Shown here piece after piece: positions 1-6,199 of a stretch of DNA of 8,242 nt (position 1 is its first letter; each line of letters starts with the position of its first letter). Made by a program: the position numbers and the translations under genes. The stretch spans positions 1-8,242 of the forward strand of contig WFUY01000095.1 in the NCBI GenBank assembly GCA_015484715.1. The letters are read 5' to 3'. This DNA comes from Thermoflexales bacterium. GTDB taxonomy: Bacteria; Chloroflexota; Anaerolineae; S140-20. The notes under the pieces are model-generated. The model had not been told where the DNA came from and did no database searches. It worked only from the letters and a program-made list of their open reading frames with translations.

Positions 1-128
1 CCGCAGATGAGCACAGCCCCCTGCCGGGCCAGTGCCCGTCCCACCGCCTCGGCCAGCGCCGCCTCGTGGGCGGTGCAGGAGGCCGCGCCGATCACAGCAA
101 TCCGTCGGGGTTCTGGGTGTCTCTTCAC
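1..128 (-). CDS. TIGR00725/SLOG-like nucleotide-binding protein, N-terminal fragment
   Basis: Only the first 42 codons lie in the window; the gene continues past the left edge. The reading starts VKRHPEPRR and then runs into IAVIGAASCTAHEAALAEAV and GRALARQGAVLIC. This is a first Rossmann-type beta strand with a glycine turn, a helix, and a second strand ending Ile-Cys-Gly. It resembles the start of TIGR00725 proteins (DprA/LOG-related SLOG superfamily), which are thought to bind nucleotides or cofactors; their reaction is not well established. The GTG start at 126-128 was chosen because it lies just before the first strand and a GGAG sits about 10 nt upstream. No better ATG precedes the strand. 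It follows thpR after a 64-bp gap that holds a heptamer repeat, so co-transcription is possible. The family call rests on about 40 residues only. Confidence 0.66.
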   Translation of the reverse strand, partial: MKRHPEPRRIAVIGAASCTAHEAALAEAVGRALARQGAVLIC

Positions 129-159
129 GGAAACCGTTCTCCGGGACTTGGTCTGACCG

Positions 160-180
160 AGGACTGAGGACTAAGGACGG
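160..180. repeat. three tandem copies of a 7-bp unit
   Basis: Three adjacent heptamers read aggactg, aggacta and aggacgg, sharing the core AGGAC at exact 7-bp spacing. They fill much of the 64-bp gap between thpR and the TIGR00725-like gene. Short heptamer repeats of this kind occur between genes in several bacterial groups, for example the cyanobacterial STRR elements. No function is evident here. Confidence 0.55.
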
Positions 181-192
181 ATCTTCGGTTTG

Positions 193-789
193 TCAAGGGG
201 CTCTTTCGCCCTCTAGTCGGGCTTCGGCCAGAGCGGTGTAGACGGCTCCGCTGGGGCGCAGGTCCGAGCGCATCAGGTAGACCGCGTCCACCGAGACTTC
301 GCCCAGCAGGCCGACGCCAGCGGTGGCGATGGCGTCCCCCAGACGTCGGCGGTCCGTGTTGCGCAACCCCTTGCGCGTCCGGCCCAGCGTCAGGTGGGGG
401 TGGAAGGGCCGGGACTCGCGGGGGAAGCCCAGCCGGGTCATCGCCTTCTCGACGCTCTTCTGCAGGGCGACCAGGGCACCGCTCTCCTCCTCGACGCCCA
501 CCCAGACCACGCGAGGGGAGCGGGGGTTGGGGAAACAGCCCACCCCCCCTACCGTGAAGGTGAAAGGGGTGTGGACGCGGCAGGCTTCCCGCAGGGCCGC
601 CGTGATCTGCGGGATCTGGGAGGCAGGCACCTCGCCCAGGAACTTCAGCGTCAGGTGGATGCCTTGCGGTCGGACCCAGCGGACCGTTTCCGGCGGGGCG
701 CTCCGCCGGAGCCGCTGCTGCACGTCCATCAGCCGCTCCTTCATCTCGGAGGAGAGGTTGATGGCGACGAAGGTGCGCACCTTTTCCAT
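193..789 (-). CDS. thpR: RNA 2',3'-cyclic phosphodiesterase (2H phosphoesterase, ThpR/LigT family)
   Basis: The protein has 198 residues, normal for ThpR. It carries both signature HxTL motifs of the two-histidine (2H) phosphoesterases: His45-Leu-Thr-Leu48 in GIHLTLKFLGE and His132-Leu-Thr-Leu135 in HPHLTLGR. The N-terminus RTFVAINL and the segment after the first motif (FLGEV) are also typical. Known members hydrolyse 2',3'-cyclic phosphate ends of RNA to 2'-phosphates and also show in vitro tRNA ligase activity. The enzyme is cytosolic and has no signal peptide. The ATG at 787-789 follows a GAGG ribosome site and gives the expected family start. The gene begins 17 bp after the stop of the upstream SDR gene, so the two are probably co-transcribed, although no metabolic link is apparent. 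Some family members are annotated as 2'-5' RNA ligase; phosphodiesterase is the better name. Confidence 0.95.
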   Translation of the reverse strand: MEKVRTFVAINLSSEMKERLMDVQQRLRRSAPPETVRWVRPQGIHLTLKFLGEVPASQIPQITAALREACRVHTPFTFTVGGVGCFPNPRSPRVVWVGVEEESGALVALQKSVEKAMTRLGFPRESRPFHPHLTLGRTRKGLRNTDRRRLGDAIATAGVGLLGEVSVDAVYLMRSDLRPSGAVYTALAEARLEGERAP

Positions 790-806
790 CTTGCCCTCAC
801 CGCTCG

Positions 807-1598
807 CTACATCGCGCCTCGGTACATCCCGCCGTCCACCAACAGCGTCACGCCGTGGATGTAGCCGGCGGCCGGCGAGGCCAGGAAGACGACGGCGTTG
901 GCGAACTCCTCAGGCTTGCCCATCCGCCGCAGCGGGATGTTGGCCACAATGGCCGCTTCCTCGTCGGCCGGCGTTGTCCCCTTCTGCTCGGCCCGCGCTT
1001 GCAGGAGTTGGTCCACCCGCTCCGTGCGCGTCCAGCCGGGGGCGACGATGTTGACCCGGATCCCCTGGGGACCCAGCTCGTCGGCCAGCGTCTTCATCAG
1101 GCCGACGACGGCCATCCGCACCGAGTTGGAGAGGATCAGGTTTCCCAAGGGCTGCTTGACGCTCACCGAGGTCATCGCCACGATGCTCCCACCGCCCTGC
1201 TCCAGCATATGGGGGACGACGGCGTAGCAGAGGTTGACGGCGCTCATCAGGGTCAGTTGCACCGCCTCCTCCCACTGGGCGGGGGAGAGCTTGAGAAAGG
1301 TGCCGGGAGGCGGCCCGCCGGCGTTGGTGACCAACACGTCAATCCGCCCGAAGCGGTCGAGGGTGGTCTGCACGAGGCTCTGGATCTGCTGGGGCGCTGT
1401 CACGTCGGCCTGGACGCCCAGCACGTCGGCGCCGGTGGCCTGGCGGATCGCCTCGGCCTGGGCCTGCACCCGCGCCTGGTCCCGGGAGCAGATGACGACC
1501 CGCGCGCCCTCGCGGGCGAACCGTTCGGCCACGGCGGCTCCCAACCCTTTGCTGGCCGCCGTCACCAGGGCGACCTTTCCCGTCAGTCCCAGGTCCAT
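807..1598 (-). CDS. SDR-family protein with non-canonical cofactor and catalytic motifs
   Basis: This is a 263-residue Rossmann-fold protein of the short-chain dehydrogenase/reductase (SDR) superfamily, of normal length. Visible landmarks are the cofactor loop TAASKGLG (13-20), NAG (92-94), the catalytic-Ser region with Ser144, VAPG (185-188), and the C-terminal VDGG. Two key motifs depart from the classical pattern: the cofactor loop has TAxxxGxG rather than TGxxxGxG, and the YxxxK position reads Ser157-Asn-Ser-Val-Arg161. This pattern is shared by a known beta-ketoacyl-ACP-reductase-like SDR subgroup (the cd05344 type), as is the later PGWTRTERV stretch, so it is probably genuine and not a sequencing error. 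The substrate is unknown, and reductase activity by the usual Tyr-Lys mechanism looks unlikely. The ATG follows a strong AAAGGAGG. The gene is likely co-transcribed with thpR, 17 bp downstream. Confidence 0.9.
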   Translation of the reverse strand: MDLGLTGKVALVTAASKGLGAAVAERFAREGARVVICSRDQARVQAQAEAIRQATGADVLGVQADVTAPQQIQSLVQTTLDRFGRIDVLVTNAGGPPPGTFLKLSPAQWEEAVQLTLMSAVNLCYAVVPHMLEQGGGSIVAMTSVSVKQPLGNLILSNSVRMAVVGLMKTLADELGPQGIRVNIVAPGWTRTERVDQLLQARAEQKGTTPADEEAAIVANIPLRRMGKPEEFANAVVFLASPAAGYIHGVTLLVDGGMYRGAM

Positions 1599-1629
1599 CG
1601 CTTCCTCCTTTCGCTTATCTATTCAGCCT

Positions 1630-1726
1630 ACCCTCCCGCAGGTCCTCGGTCGAGGGCGCTTTCATCCCCGATGGGCTATTGGAAGCGCGGTTTCGCGTCG
1701 GAAACGCGCCTAACCTGCGGGAGGGT
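1630..1726. repeat. nested inverted repeat with ACCCTCCCGCAGGT ends
   Basis: A perfect 14-bp inverted repeat pairs 1630-1643 (ACCCTCCCGCAGGT) with 1713-1726 (ACCTGCGGGAGGGT). Between the arms lie two smaller hairpins: CCTC/GAGG at 1644-1655, and a GC-rich stem at 1685-1694 with 1701-1709 that has one bulged G and a 6-nt loop. The whole 97-bp unit lies in the gap between the two SDR genes. Neither strand has a T-run directly after the arms, so it does not look like a simple intrinsic terminator. The same arm recurs at 2717-2731 and as a pair at 6534-6585, which suggests a dispersed repeat family. Confidence 0.75.
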
Positions 1727-1775
1727 GAACAGTTACCCTTTCGCGCTGAAGTGGGGTTTGGGGCACAATTCTGGA

Positions 1776-1801
1776 GGGGGCCTATGCGGATAGGAACCCC
1801 C
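1776..1801 (-). other. hairpin straddling the stop codon of the SDR gene
   Basis: GGGGG-CCTAT, loop GCGG, ATAGG-AA-CCCCC form a ten-pair stem with a 2-nt bulge. It overlaps the TAG stop (1782-1784) of the minus-strand SDR. On the transcribed strand no U-run follows, so it may protect the 3' end or weakly terminate, but it is not a convincing terminator. The rest of the gap to 1727 shows no clear signal. Confidence 0.4.
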
Positions 1802-2579
1802 CATCTACGGGGATTGCCACCCCGTGGACGTAGCTGGACAGGTCGCTGGCCAGCACCAGCACCATCCGCGCGACCTCGTCGGCCCGACCGAGCCGTCGCA
1901 TCGGCAACCGCTGCCGGAACTCGACGCCCGCCTTTAGCAACCCCAGCCGCAAGCGGAGGAGTCCTTTGGCGGCTGCCTTCGTCCCCTGGGTGACGATGCC
2001 TCCGGGCACGACGGCGTTCACCCGGAAGCCGTGCTTCCCGTGCTCCTTCGCCAGCGCCCTGGTCAGGGCGATCACCCCGGCCTTGCTCACGCTGTAGTGG
2101 GCCAGGTCCTCTTTGAAGGGCAGCACCGCCTCGATGGAGCCCACGTTGACGATCACGCCCCCGTGCCTCTTCCGTCGCCTGACCATATGCTGGCACATCC
2201 AGTAGACGGCCTCCAGGTTGATCCTCATCACTCGCCGGTAGAACCCCTCGTCTACTTCCAGGAACCGCTTGAAGGGGTAGACTCCCGCGTTGTTGACCAG
2301 GATCTCCGGCCCTCTACCGTCCAAGCTCTCCCACAGCCTGTCAATCTCCTCCTTGCGGGATAGATCTACGGCGTGGACCCGAATCTCGGTTCCGAAGGGG
2401 GCCAGTTCATCCTGGAGGGCGGTCAGACCGCTTTCGTCAATGTCAACAATCTCCAGATCGGCTCCCGCTTCGGCAAAGCGGTAAGCGATCGCCCGGCCGA
2501 TGCCGGCGGCCGCCCCTGTGATCAGAGCGTGCTTCCCTCGGAGGGATACCAGTTGGTCCAAAGGGGGGGGATTCGCCAT
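1782..2579 (-). CDS. classical SDR-family oxidoreductase, probably NAD-dependent
   Basis: This 265-residue short-chain dehydrogenase/reductase has a complete active site. In order it shows the cofactor loop TGAAAGIG (21-28), Asp47 at the end of beta2 (IVDID), NNAG (96-99), Asn121, Ser148, the Tyr162-Ser-Val-Ser-Lys166 catalytic pair, VVPGG and the C-terminal VDGG. The acidic residue after beta2 usually means NAD(H) rather than NADP(H). The substrate cannot be read from sequence; family members oxidise or reduce sugars, steroids, keto-acyl groups and other alcohols. An in-frame ATG lies 27 codons upstream (2660), but the start at 2577-2579 is preferred because AGGAGG lies 7 nt before it and the extension is Pro/Arg-rich with no family match. 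It lies downstream of a lipoprotein gene (164-bp gap) and upstream of a second, degenerate SDR. Confidence 0.93.
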   Translation of the reverse strand: MANPPPLDQLVSLRGKHALITGAAAGIGRAIAYRFAEAGADLEIVDIDESGLTALQDELAPFGTEIRVHAVDLSRKEEIDRLWESLDGRGPEILVNNAGVYPFKRFLEVDEGFYRRVMRINLEAVYWMCQHMVRRRKRHGGVIVNVGSIEAVLPFKEDLAHYSVSKAGVIALTRALAKEHGKHGFRVNAVVPGGIVTQGTKAAAKGLLRLRLGLLKAGVEFRQRLPMRRLGRADEVARMVLVLASDLSSYVHGVAIPVDGGFLSA

Positions 2580-2586
2580 ACCACGT

Positions 2587-2592
2587 CCTCCT
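2587..2592 (-). promoter_or_regulatory. ribosome binding site deciding the SDR start
   Basis: AGGAGG on the minus strand lies 7 nt before the ATG at 2579. It supports that start over the upstream in-frame ATG at 2660. Confidence 0.8.
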
Positions 2593-2636
2593 GCCGGCAC
2601 TCCATCTCTCGCCGGAGGGTTTGGCCTTCGTTCCAT

Positions 2637-2656
2637 CTCAGGTCCACTCAGGTCCA
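2637..2656. repeat. exact tandem 10-bp duplication upstream of the SDR
   Basis: The decamer ctcaggtcca occurs twice head to tail, 58-77 bp upstream of the chosen SDR start. A TATACT that could serve as a weak minus-strand -10 lies just upstream (2662-2667), but no good -35 accompanies it. The spacing of about one helical turn would suit a direct-repeat binding site, though chance or slippage explains it equally well. Confidence 0.4.
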
Positions 2657-2716
2657 GCACGAGTATACGGGGTCCCCTGTTTGGATTCGCCGTCGCCGCT
2701 CGATCGGAATCCCTCC

Positions 2717-2731
2717 AACCTGCGGGAAGGG
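2717..2731. repeat. solitary arm of the ACCTGCGGGAGG repeat
   Basis: AACCTGCGGGAAGGG matches the right arm of the repeats at 1713-1726 and 6574-6585 with a small change near its end. No inverted partner is visible in this 164-bp gap, which otherwise holds the decamer duplication and the SDR ribosome site. Confidence 0.5.
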
Positions 2732-2743
2732 CGGCCGGTTAAG

Positions 2744-3391
2744 CTAATCCCCCTCTACGAAGCCCATCCCGATCATCTCCGTGTAGATGATGTCTGAGAC
2801 CTCGCGGGGATCACGAGAGATGGGGTAGGCTGTGTCATCACTAGAGGTCACCTGTACGATCCACCGGCCCGCCTGCCATTGGAAGGTTCGCGTCCTCCCC
2901 TCGGATCCAGGCTCTGGGAAGGCCCGCTCCCATGCCGTCGAGGGATGGCCGTGAAAGTCCTCAACGGTTCTCCCCCCGAGGCTGCTCTGAAAAGCCGATA
3001 GCGCTGTTTCTGGATCCTCGTATCTTTCGATGCGGATCCTCGTGGCGTGGCCTGCAGCGTATACGCAAGTGAGGGAGAAGGAGGAGCCATCCACGACGAT
3101 GGCTCCGGCCGGGTTCAACGACTCCGGGCTGTTGTCCGCACAGACCGCCTGGGATGTTCGCTCGAGGAGCCCGATCTCCTCGGCGGAGGGCGACGTCGCC
3201 GTTACCGTTGCCGTTGCCTCGGGTTCTTCCCTTCTCCCGGTTGGGGACGGTGTTGCCGGGGCCGTCCTCCTCGATGTCTGTTCGCCGATCGTCGTTGGGC
3301 GTGGTGGAGTCCCGCAACTGGAGACCAGAAGGATCAGGAGGACCAAGGGGCCGGCGACCCGGCAGATGGCTGTGTGTGTCGCTGTCTTCAT
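2744..3391 (-). CDS. hypothetical exported lipoprotein
   Basis: I do not recognise the family. The 215-residue protein starts with a lipoprotein signal: a hydrophobic stretch (about 13-24) ends in the lipobox Val-Ser-Ser-Cys26, so the mature protein is probably lipid-anchored outside the cytoplasmic membrane. Residues 27-70 are a Pro/Thr/Ser/Arg/Glu-rich linker of low complexity. Residues 71-215 look like one small globular alpha/beta domain with two cysteines (84 and 109) that could form a disulfide, and a Trp-rich strand (FQWQAGRWIVQVTS). It starts 28 bp after the isochorismatase-like gene and is probably co-transcribed with it. The ribosome site is weak (GAGAG next to the ATG), so translation may depend on coupling. 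It could be a substrate-binding or sensing accessory, but nothing in the sequence fixes this. Confidence 0.8.
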   Translation of the reverse strand: MKTATHTAICRVAGPLVLLILLVSSCGTPPRPTTIGEQTSRRTAPATPSPTGRREEPEATATVTATSPSAEEIGLLERTSQAVCADNSPESLNPAGAIVVDGSSFSLTCVYAAGHATRIRIERYEDPETALSAFQSSLGGRTVEDFHGHPSTAWERAFPEPGSEGRTRTFQWQAGRWIVQVTSSDDTAYPISRDPREVSDIIYTEMIGMGFVEGD

Positions 3392-3419
3392 CTCTCGGGC
3401 GCAGCGATCCTCTTCGCCG

Positions 3420-3998
3420 TCAGCTCAGCCTTGCCAGCAGTGCTTGAGAAGTCACTGTGTGCTCGCGGTGCTGACGTTCGGTCCGCCTCTGGAAGAATCC
3501 GTTGAAGGTCGCTGTGCAGTCCGAAACGAGGTAGGCATCGAATCCCCTGCGCAAAGCCGTTCGCAACGTCTTTGCCGGACACTGGTCCGTTGCGAACCCG
3601 CAGATGAACATATGCTTGATGCCGTGGTCGTTTAGGACCTGTTCCAGATCGCTCTCAAAAAATGCGTCGAACGCGCTCAGGTTGTAGTGTTGCCGTTGGG
3701 CAATGGGGTCTCCTTCCTCGTACAGGCCGGGGACCAGTTCTGCCTTCCAGGTGCCCTTGGTGAAGATCCGTCCGAACGTGAGGTACGCCAACCAACCCCG
3801 CTTGTCGTAGGGATCAACGACCAGGGGCGCGTGGACGATGGTGGCGCCTCTCCTCCTCGCTTCTGTCACCAGGTACCGGGTCTTCCCCACGACGTCTCTT
3901 GACTCCAGTTGGTGCCTGATCAGCCTGTGAAACAGACCGGGTTCCGTCCACTGTTTTTGAAATTCGACGAGAACGATGGCCGTCGCGCTGGTGTTCAA
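3420..3998 (-). CDS. isochorismatase-like cysteine hydrolase
   Basis: The 192-residue protein has the isochorismatase/nicotinamidase fold and length. The nucleophile is Cys140 in GFATDQCPAKTLRTAL, matching the family pattern G-x-x-T-x-x-C with a Ala-rich helix after it, and SAF (108-110) marks the strand before. Two catalytic positions differ from the textbook Asp-Lys-Cys triad: the first strand reads VEFQKQW, with Glu12 where Asp is usual, and the Lys expected a few residues before SAF is replaced by the RQHYN segment. Family members hydrolyse amides, carbamoyl groups or vinyl ethers; the substrate here is unknown. The start is TTG at 3996-3998, supported by AAGGAGG 10 nt upstream and by the first beta strand beginning seven residues later. 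No ATG or GTG lies between. The gene lies 21 bp after an alpha/beta hydrolase, which suggests a shared degradative role. Confidence 0.87.
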   Translation of the reverse strand: MNTSATAIVLVEFQKQWTEPGLFHRLIRHQLESRDVVGKTRYLVTEARRRGATIVHAPLVVDPYDKRGWLAYLTFGRIFTKGTWKAELVPGLYEEGDPIAQRQHYNLSAFDAFFESDLEQVLNDHGIKHMFICGFATDQCPAKTLRTALRRGFDAYLVSDCTATFNGFFQRRTERQHREHTVTSQALLARLS

Positions 3999-4008
3999 TG
4001 GCTTATTG

Positions 4009-4015
4009 CCTCCTT
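4009..4015 (-). promoter_or_regulatory. ribosome binding site for the TTG start
   Basis: AAGGAGG on the minus strand lies 10 nt before TTG 3998 and directly follows the stop of the hydrolase gene. It is the main support for the unusual start codon. Confidence 0.75.
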
Positions 4016-4019
4016 AAGC

Positions 4020-4844
4020 TTAGGCTTTTGCCGTCTCTCTGATAAAGGCCCCTAGAAGGGCGTTGAACTGCTCCGGTCGTTCCCAATGCGGTGCGTGACC
4101 CGCCTCGGGGATGATCTGCACCGCCCCACGCCAGAGGGTCGGTATGGTCAAGGCGCTTATGTAGGCCCCGTTCACCAACTGCTCTCGCTCACCGTGCAGG
4201 ATGGCTAAAGGTGCAGAGAGATGGGCCACCACCTCGACTTCATCCTTGTAGCCCCCCGGCCCTATACTGCCGCCCAGCACCTGCCGCGCCCGCCCATCCG
4301 TGCGCCGGATGTCTGCCCTGAAGAACTCGGGTATCTCCTGCACCTCCGGTGCGAAGAAGGCGGCCGCGTAGGCTTCTACCTCCTCCTCGCTCAACTCCGC
4401 CTTGAACCCACAGTTTATGGCCGGATGCGGCAGGAAGGCTTCCGCCATCGCCGGGGGAAAGCCGATCGGCGGCGTGCCGAAGATCAAGAACCCTGCCGCT
4501 TTGGGGAGCCGGTCGCTGGCCTCCAGCACGATGTGCCCCCCCAAACTCCATCCCACAAAGACGGCCTCTTCCAGGCCGAGCTGTTCAGCCACCCCAACAA
4601 CGATGCTGGCGTAGCCGGGCAACGTATAGGTTGATGGGGGGTCGGCGGCCGGCTCAGACTGACCGTGACCGGGTAGGTCTATGGCCACGAGACGGAATTC
4701 GTCCCCCAACGGACCCTCCAACTGGCGTCGAAACGACAGCCCCGATGAGGAGTTACCGTGGACGAGGAGAGCGGGCGGGCCTGTCCCTGTGCTTTGATAG
4801 AAGGCAATGGTCTGTGACCCGACTTGTAAGGTTTGTGGTTGCAT
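4020..4844 (-). CDS. alpha/beta-fold hydrolase
   Basis: The 274-residue protein shows a full alpha/beta-hydrolase layout: the oxyanion-side HGN (29-31), DLPGHGQS (56-63), the nucleophile elbow Gly-Trp-Ser100-Leu-Gly, and the C-terminal His250 in EAGHAPHWERP. The acid position after strand 7 reads HGEREQLV, so Glu221 stands where Asp is usual; Glu is tolerated in some members of the fold. A cap region (about 130-200) separates the core halves, as in esterases, C-C hydrolases and lactonases. No signal peptide is seen, so it is probably cytosolic. The start ATG is preceded by AAAGGAG. It heads a likely operon with the isochorismatase-like gene (21 bp) and the lipoprotein, and an SDR lies farther on. 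Together these look like a small catabolic set, but the substrate cannot be named. Confidence 0.92.
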   Translation of the reverse strand: MQPQTLQVGSQTIAFYQSTGTGPPALLVHGNSSSGLSFRRQLEGPLGDEFRLVAIDLPGHGQSEPAADPPSTYTLPGYASIVVGVAEQLGLEEAVFVGWSLGGHIVLEASDRLPKAAGFLIFGTPPIGFPPAMAEAFLPHPAINCGFKAELSEEEVEAYAAAFFAPEVQEIPEFFRADIRRTDGRARQVLGGSIGPGGYKDEVEVVAHLSAPLAILHGEREQLVNGAYISALTIPTLWRGAVQIIPEAGHAPHWERPEQFNALLGAFIRETAKA

Positions 4845-4933
4845 AGTCTGTTGTCTCCTTTCGTTGGATAGCGCTGAAGCGACCGGTTAGGTGGACTGCC
4901 TTCGATCCCTGCCGTGCTGCCAGGGTGCTGGCC

Positions 4934-5389
4934 TTATCGAGATCTTCCTCCCCGTTGATCCTCCAACTCTACCCGTAGCTTGACCCGTCCCACGCCGATG
5001 ATGTCGCCGGTGCTGACCACCGTGGGGCTGGTGACCGGCATCTCGTTGAGCAGCGTGCCGTTGCGGCTCCCCCGGTCCTCCAGCCACCACTGACCATCCC
5101 GCCAAATGAGCAGCGCATGCTCCGCCGACGCATAGGCGTCGGGGATGACGATGGTGTTGACCTGCGAGCGGCCCAAGGAGGTGACCGATTGCAGAGGGAA
5201 ACGGGTGCCCGGCGACAGCACGCCCTCGGCTGCCTCGACCACCACCAGCCGGCCGTGGGGTTGATAGTCTCCTGCCACCGCCCGGCTCTCGGCCCGGAGT
5301 TCCTTCCAGAGGAGGACGAAGAGGGTGACCAGGAAGAGGTAAAGCAGGCCGGCCAACAGCAGGCGGAGGGTGAGCAGCAGAGGTTCCAT
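4934..5389 (-). CDS. membrane-anchored FHA-domain protein (FhaB-like)
   Basis: The 151-residue protein begins with a single hydrophobic helix (about 4-28), followed by a short charged linker and an FHA domain (about 48-143). Phosphothreonine-binding landmarks are Gly73-Arg74-Ser, the Ser88-x-x-His91 loop, and Asp105-Arg-Gly-Ser-Arg-Asn110-Gly-Thr112 with Asn115. FHA domains bind phosphothreonine peptides, commonly made by Ser/Thr kinases of the PknB type. The layout (TM helix plus FHA) and the partner gene upstream resemble the actinobacterial FhaA/FhaB pair tied to cell-wall synthesis and division. It starts 11 bp after the partner's stop with a poor ribosome site, so translation is probably coupled. 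No kinase, phosphatase or rodA/pbpA gene is visible here, unlike the actinobacterial clusters. The FHA domain should face the cytoplasm. Confidence 0.9.
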   Translation of the reverse strand: MEPLLLTLRLLLAGLLYLFLVTLFVLLWKELRAESRAVAGDYQPHGRLVVVEAAEGVLSPGTRFPLQSVTSLGRSQVNTIVIPDAYASAEHALLIWRDGQWWLEDRGSRNGTLLNEMPVTSPTVVSTGDIIGVGRVKLRVELEDQRGGRSR

Positions 5390-5400
5390 CGGACCAGCGT

Positions 5401-6192
5401 CTACGCTTCCTGATCGGTGTCGGTCATCCCAGGGGTGTCGCCAGCCCGGGGAGGCGGGATGGGCGTGACCAGGTCCTCGCCGTAGATCAGCTCCACGCCG
5501 GCCAGGCTGATCACGTCACCGGGCTGTAGGGCGCACTCCTGAACGGGGTACCCGTTCACCAGCGTGCCGCCGCTGCTCCCCAGGTCGTAGATGATGTAGC
5601 GCCCGTAGCGGCGACGCAACTGGGCGTGGTGACGGGAGACCCGGCGGTCCTCGATGATGATGTCGTTGTCCAAGCTGCGGCCCAGGGTGATCAGCGGGGC
5701 GGTCAGGTCCACGTGACGCACCCCCTGGATGATCAGGAAGGGGCGGCCCATAGGGCCCGCCGGCCCCACCTCCGCTGTTGGAGGAAGGGGCATCTCCCGG
5801 GTGCTCTCCTCCCCCTCGGCCGGGGGTTCCCAACGGGCCTCGACGCGGACCTGGTGGGGCGGGATCACCTGGCTCACCCGGAGGGTGATCACGGGGGGAT
5901 AGGGCAAGGCCAGCCCGGCCTCCTGCGCCAGCGTCGCCACGTGGCTCGCCAGCTCCGCCTCCAGCGCCGGCTCCTCTTTGCAGAGGATCCGGTAATCGGT
6001 GGGGTGCAGCGTGACCCAGTACCGGTTGGGAGCCACCAGTTCCCCCTGGGGGCCGACGAAGACCCGCTCCTCCATCGCTCGGGCCAGGGCATTGGCCACT
6101 TCCAGCGGCTTCAGGCGGCCGGCGAAGAGGCGGGCGAAGGTCCCTTCGACCAGTCGTTCTGCCAGACGTTCAAAACGGGACAGCGGCTTCAT
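5401..6192 (-). CDS. DUF3662 and FHA domain protein (FhaA-like)
   Basis: The 263-residue protein has two domains. Residues 1-115 match the FhaA N-terminal domain (DUF3662): MKPLSRFERLAERLVEG, FAGRLKPLEVANALARAM and VAPNRYWVTLHP are typical. A Pro/Glu-rich linker follows, then an FHA domain (about 152-238) with GRSLDNDI (171-178), SRHHA (186-190) and DLGSSGGTLVNG (203-214). The usual Asn of the S-x-N-G-T loop is Gly208, which may change how tightly phosphothreonine is held. The ATG at 6190-6192 was chosen because it matches the family start and lies at the expected start point of a good promoter; an open frame upstream to 6816 runs through the riboswitch and is not coding. The protein probably works in the cytoplasm as a phospho-dependent scaffold with the FhaB-like product. 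Confidence 0.92.
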   Translation of the reverse strand: MKPLSRFERLAERLVEGTFARLFAGRLKPLEVANALARAMEERVFVGPQGELVAPNRYWVTLHPTDYRILCKEEPALEAELASHVATLAQEAGLALPYPPVITLRVSQVIPPHQVRVEARWEPPAEGEESTREMPLPPTAEVGPAGPMGRPFLIIQGVRHVDLTAPLITLGRSLDNDIIIEDRRVSRHHAQLRRRYGRYIIYDLGSSGGTLVNGYPVQECALQPGDVISLAGVELIYGEDLVTPIPPPRAGDTPGMTDTDQEA

Positions 6193-6199
6193 ACCGAGG

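Noticed and set aside
323..1054. A 243-codon plus-strand open frame opposite thpR and the SDR.
   Set aside because: It is an Arg/Pro/Ser-rich shadow that spans two real genes and their junction.
807..1598. The degenerate SDR as a pseudogene.
   Set aside because: The frame is intact, the length is normal, and the substitutions match a known subgroup.
855..1793. A 312-codon plus-strand open frame opposite the degenerate SDR.
   Set aside because: It is a Gly/His/Asp-rich shadow frame without a fold pattern. The minus strand has all SDR landmarks and a strong ribosome site.
1776..1801. Hairpin at the SDR stop as an intrinsic terminator.
   Set aside because: No U-run follows the stem on the transcribed strand and the stem contains a bulge.
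2580..2660. Alternative SDR start at the ATG of 2660.
   Set aside because: The added 27 residues are Pro/Arg-rich with no SDR match, while the ATG at 2579 has AGGAGG at a 7-nt spacing.
4845..4933. Possible promoter or terminator for the hydrolase operon in the 89-bp gap.
   Set aside because: There is only a 5-bp GCCAG/CTGGC stem without a T-run, and no paired -35/-10 that stands out.
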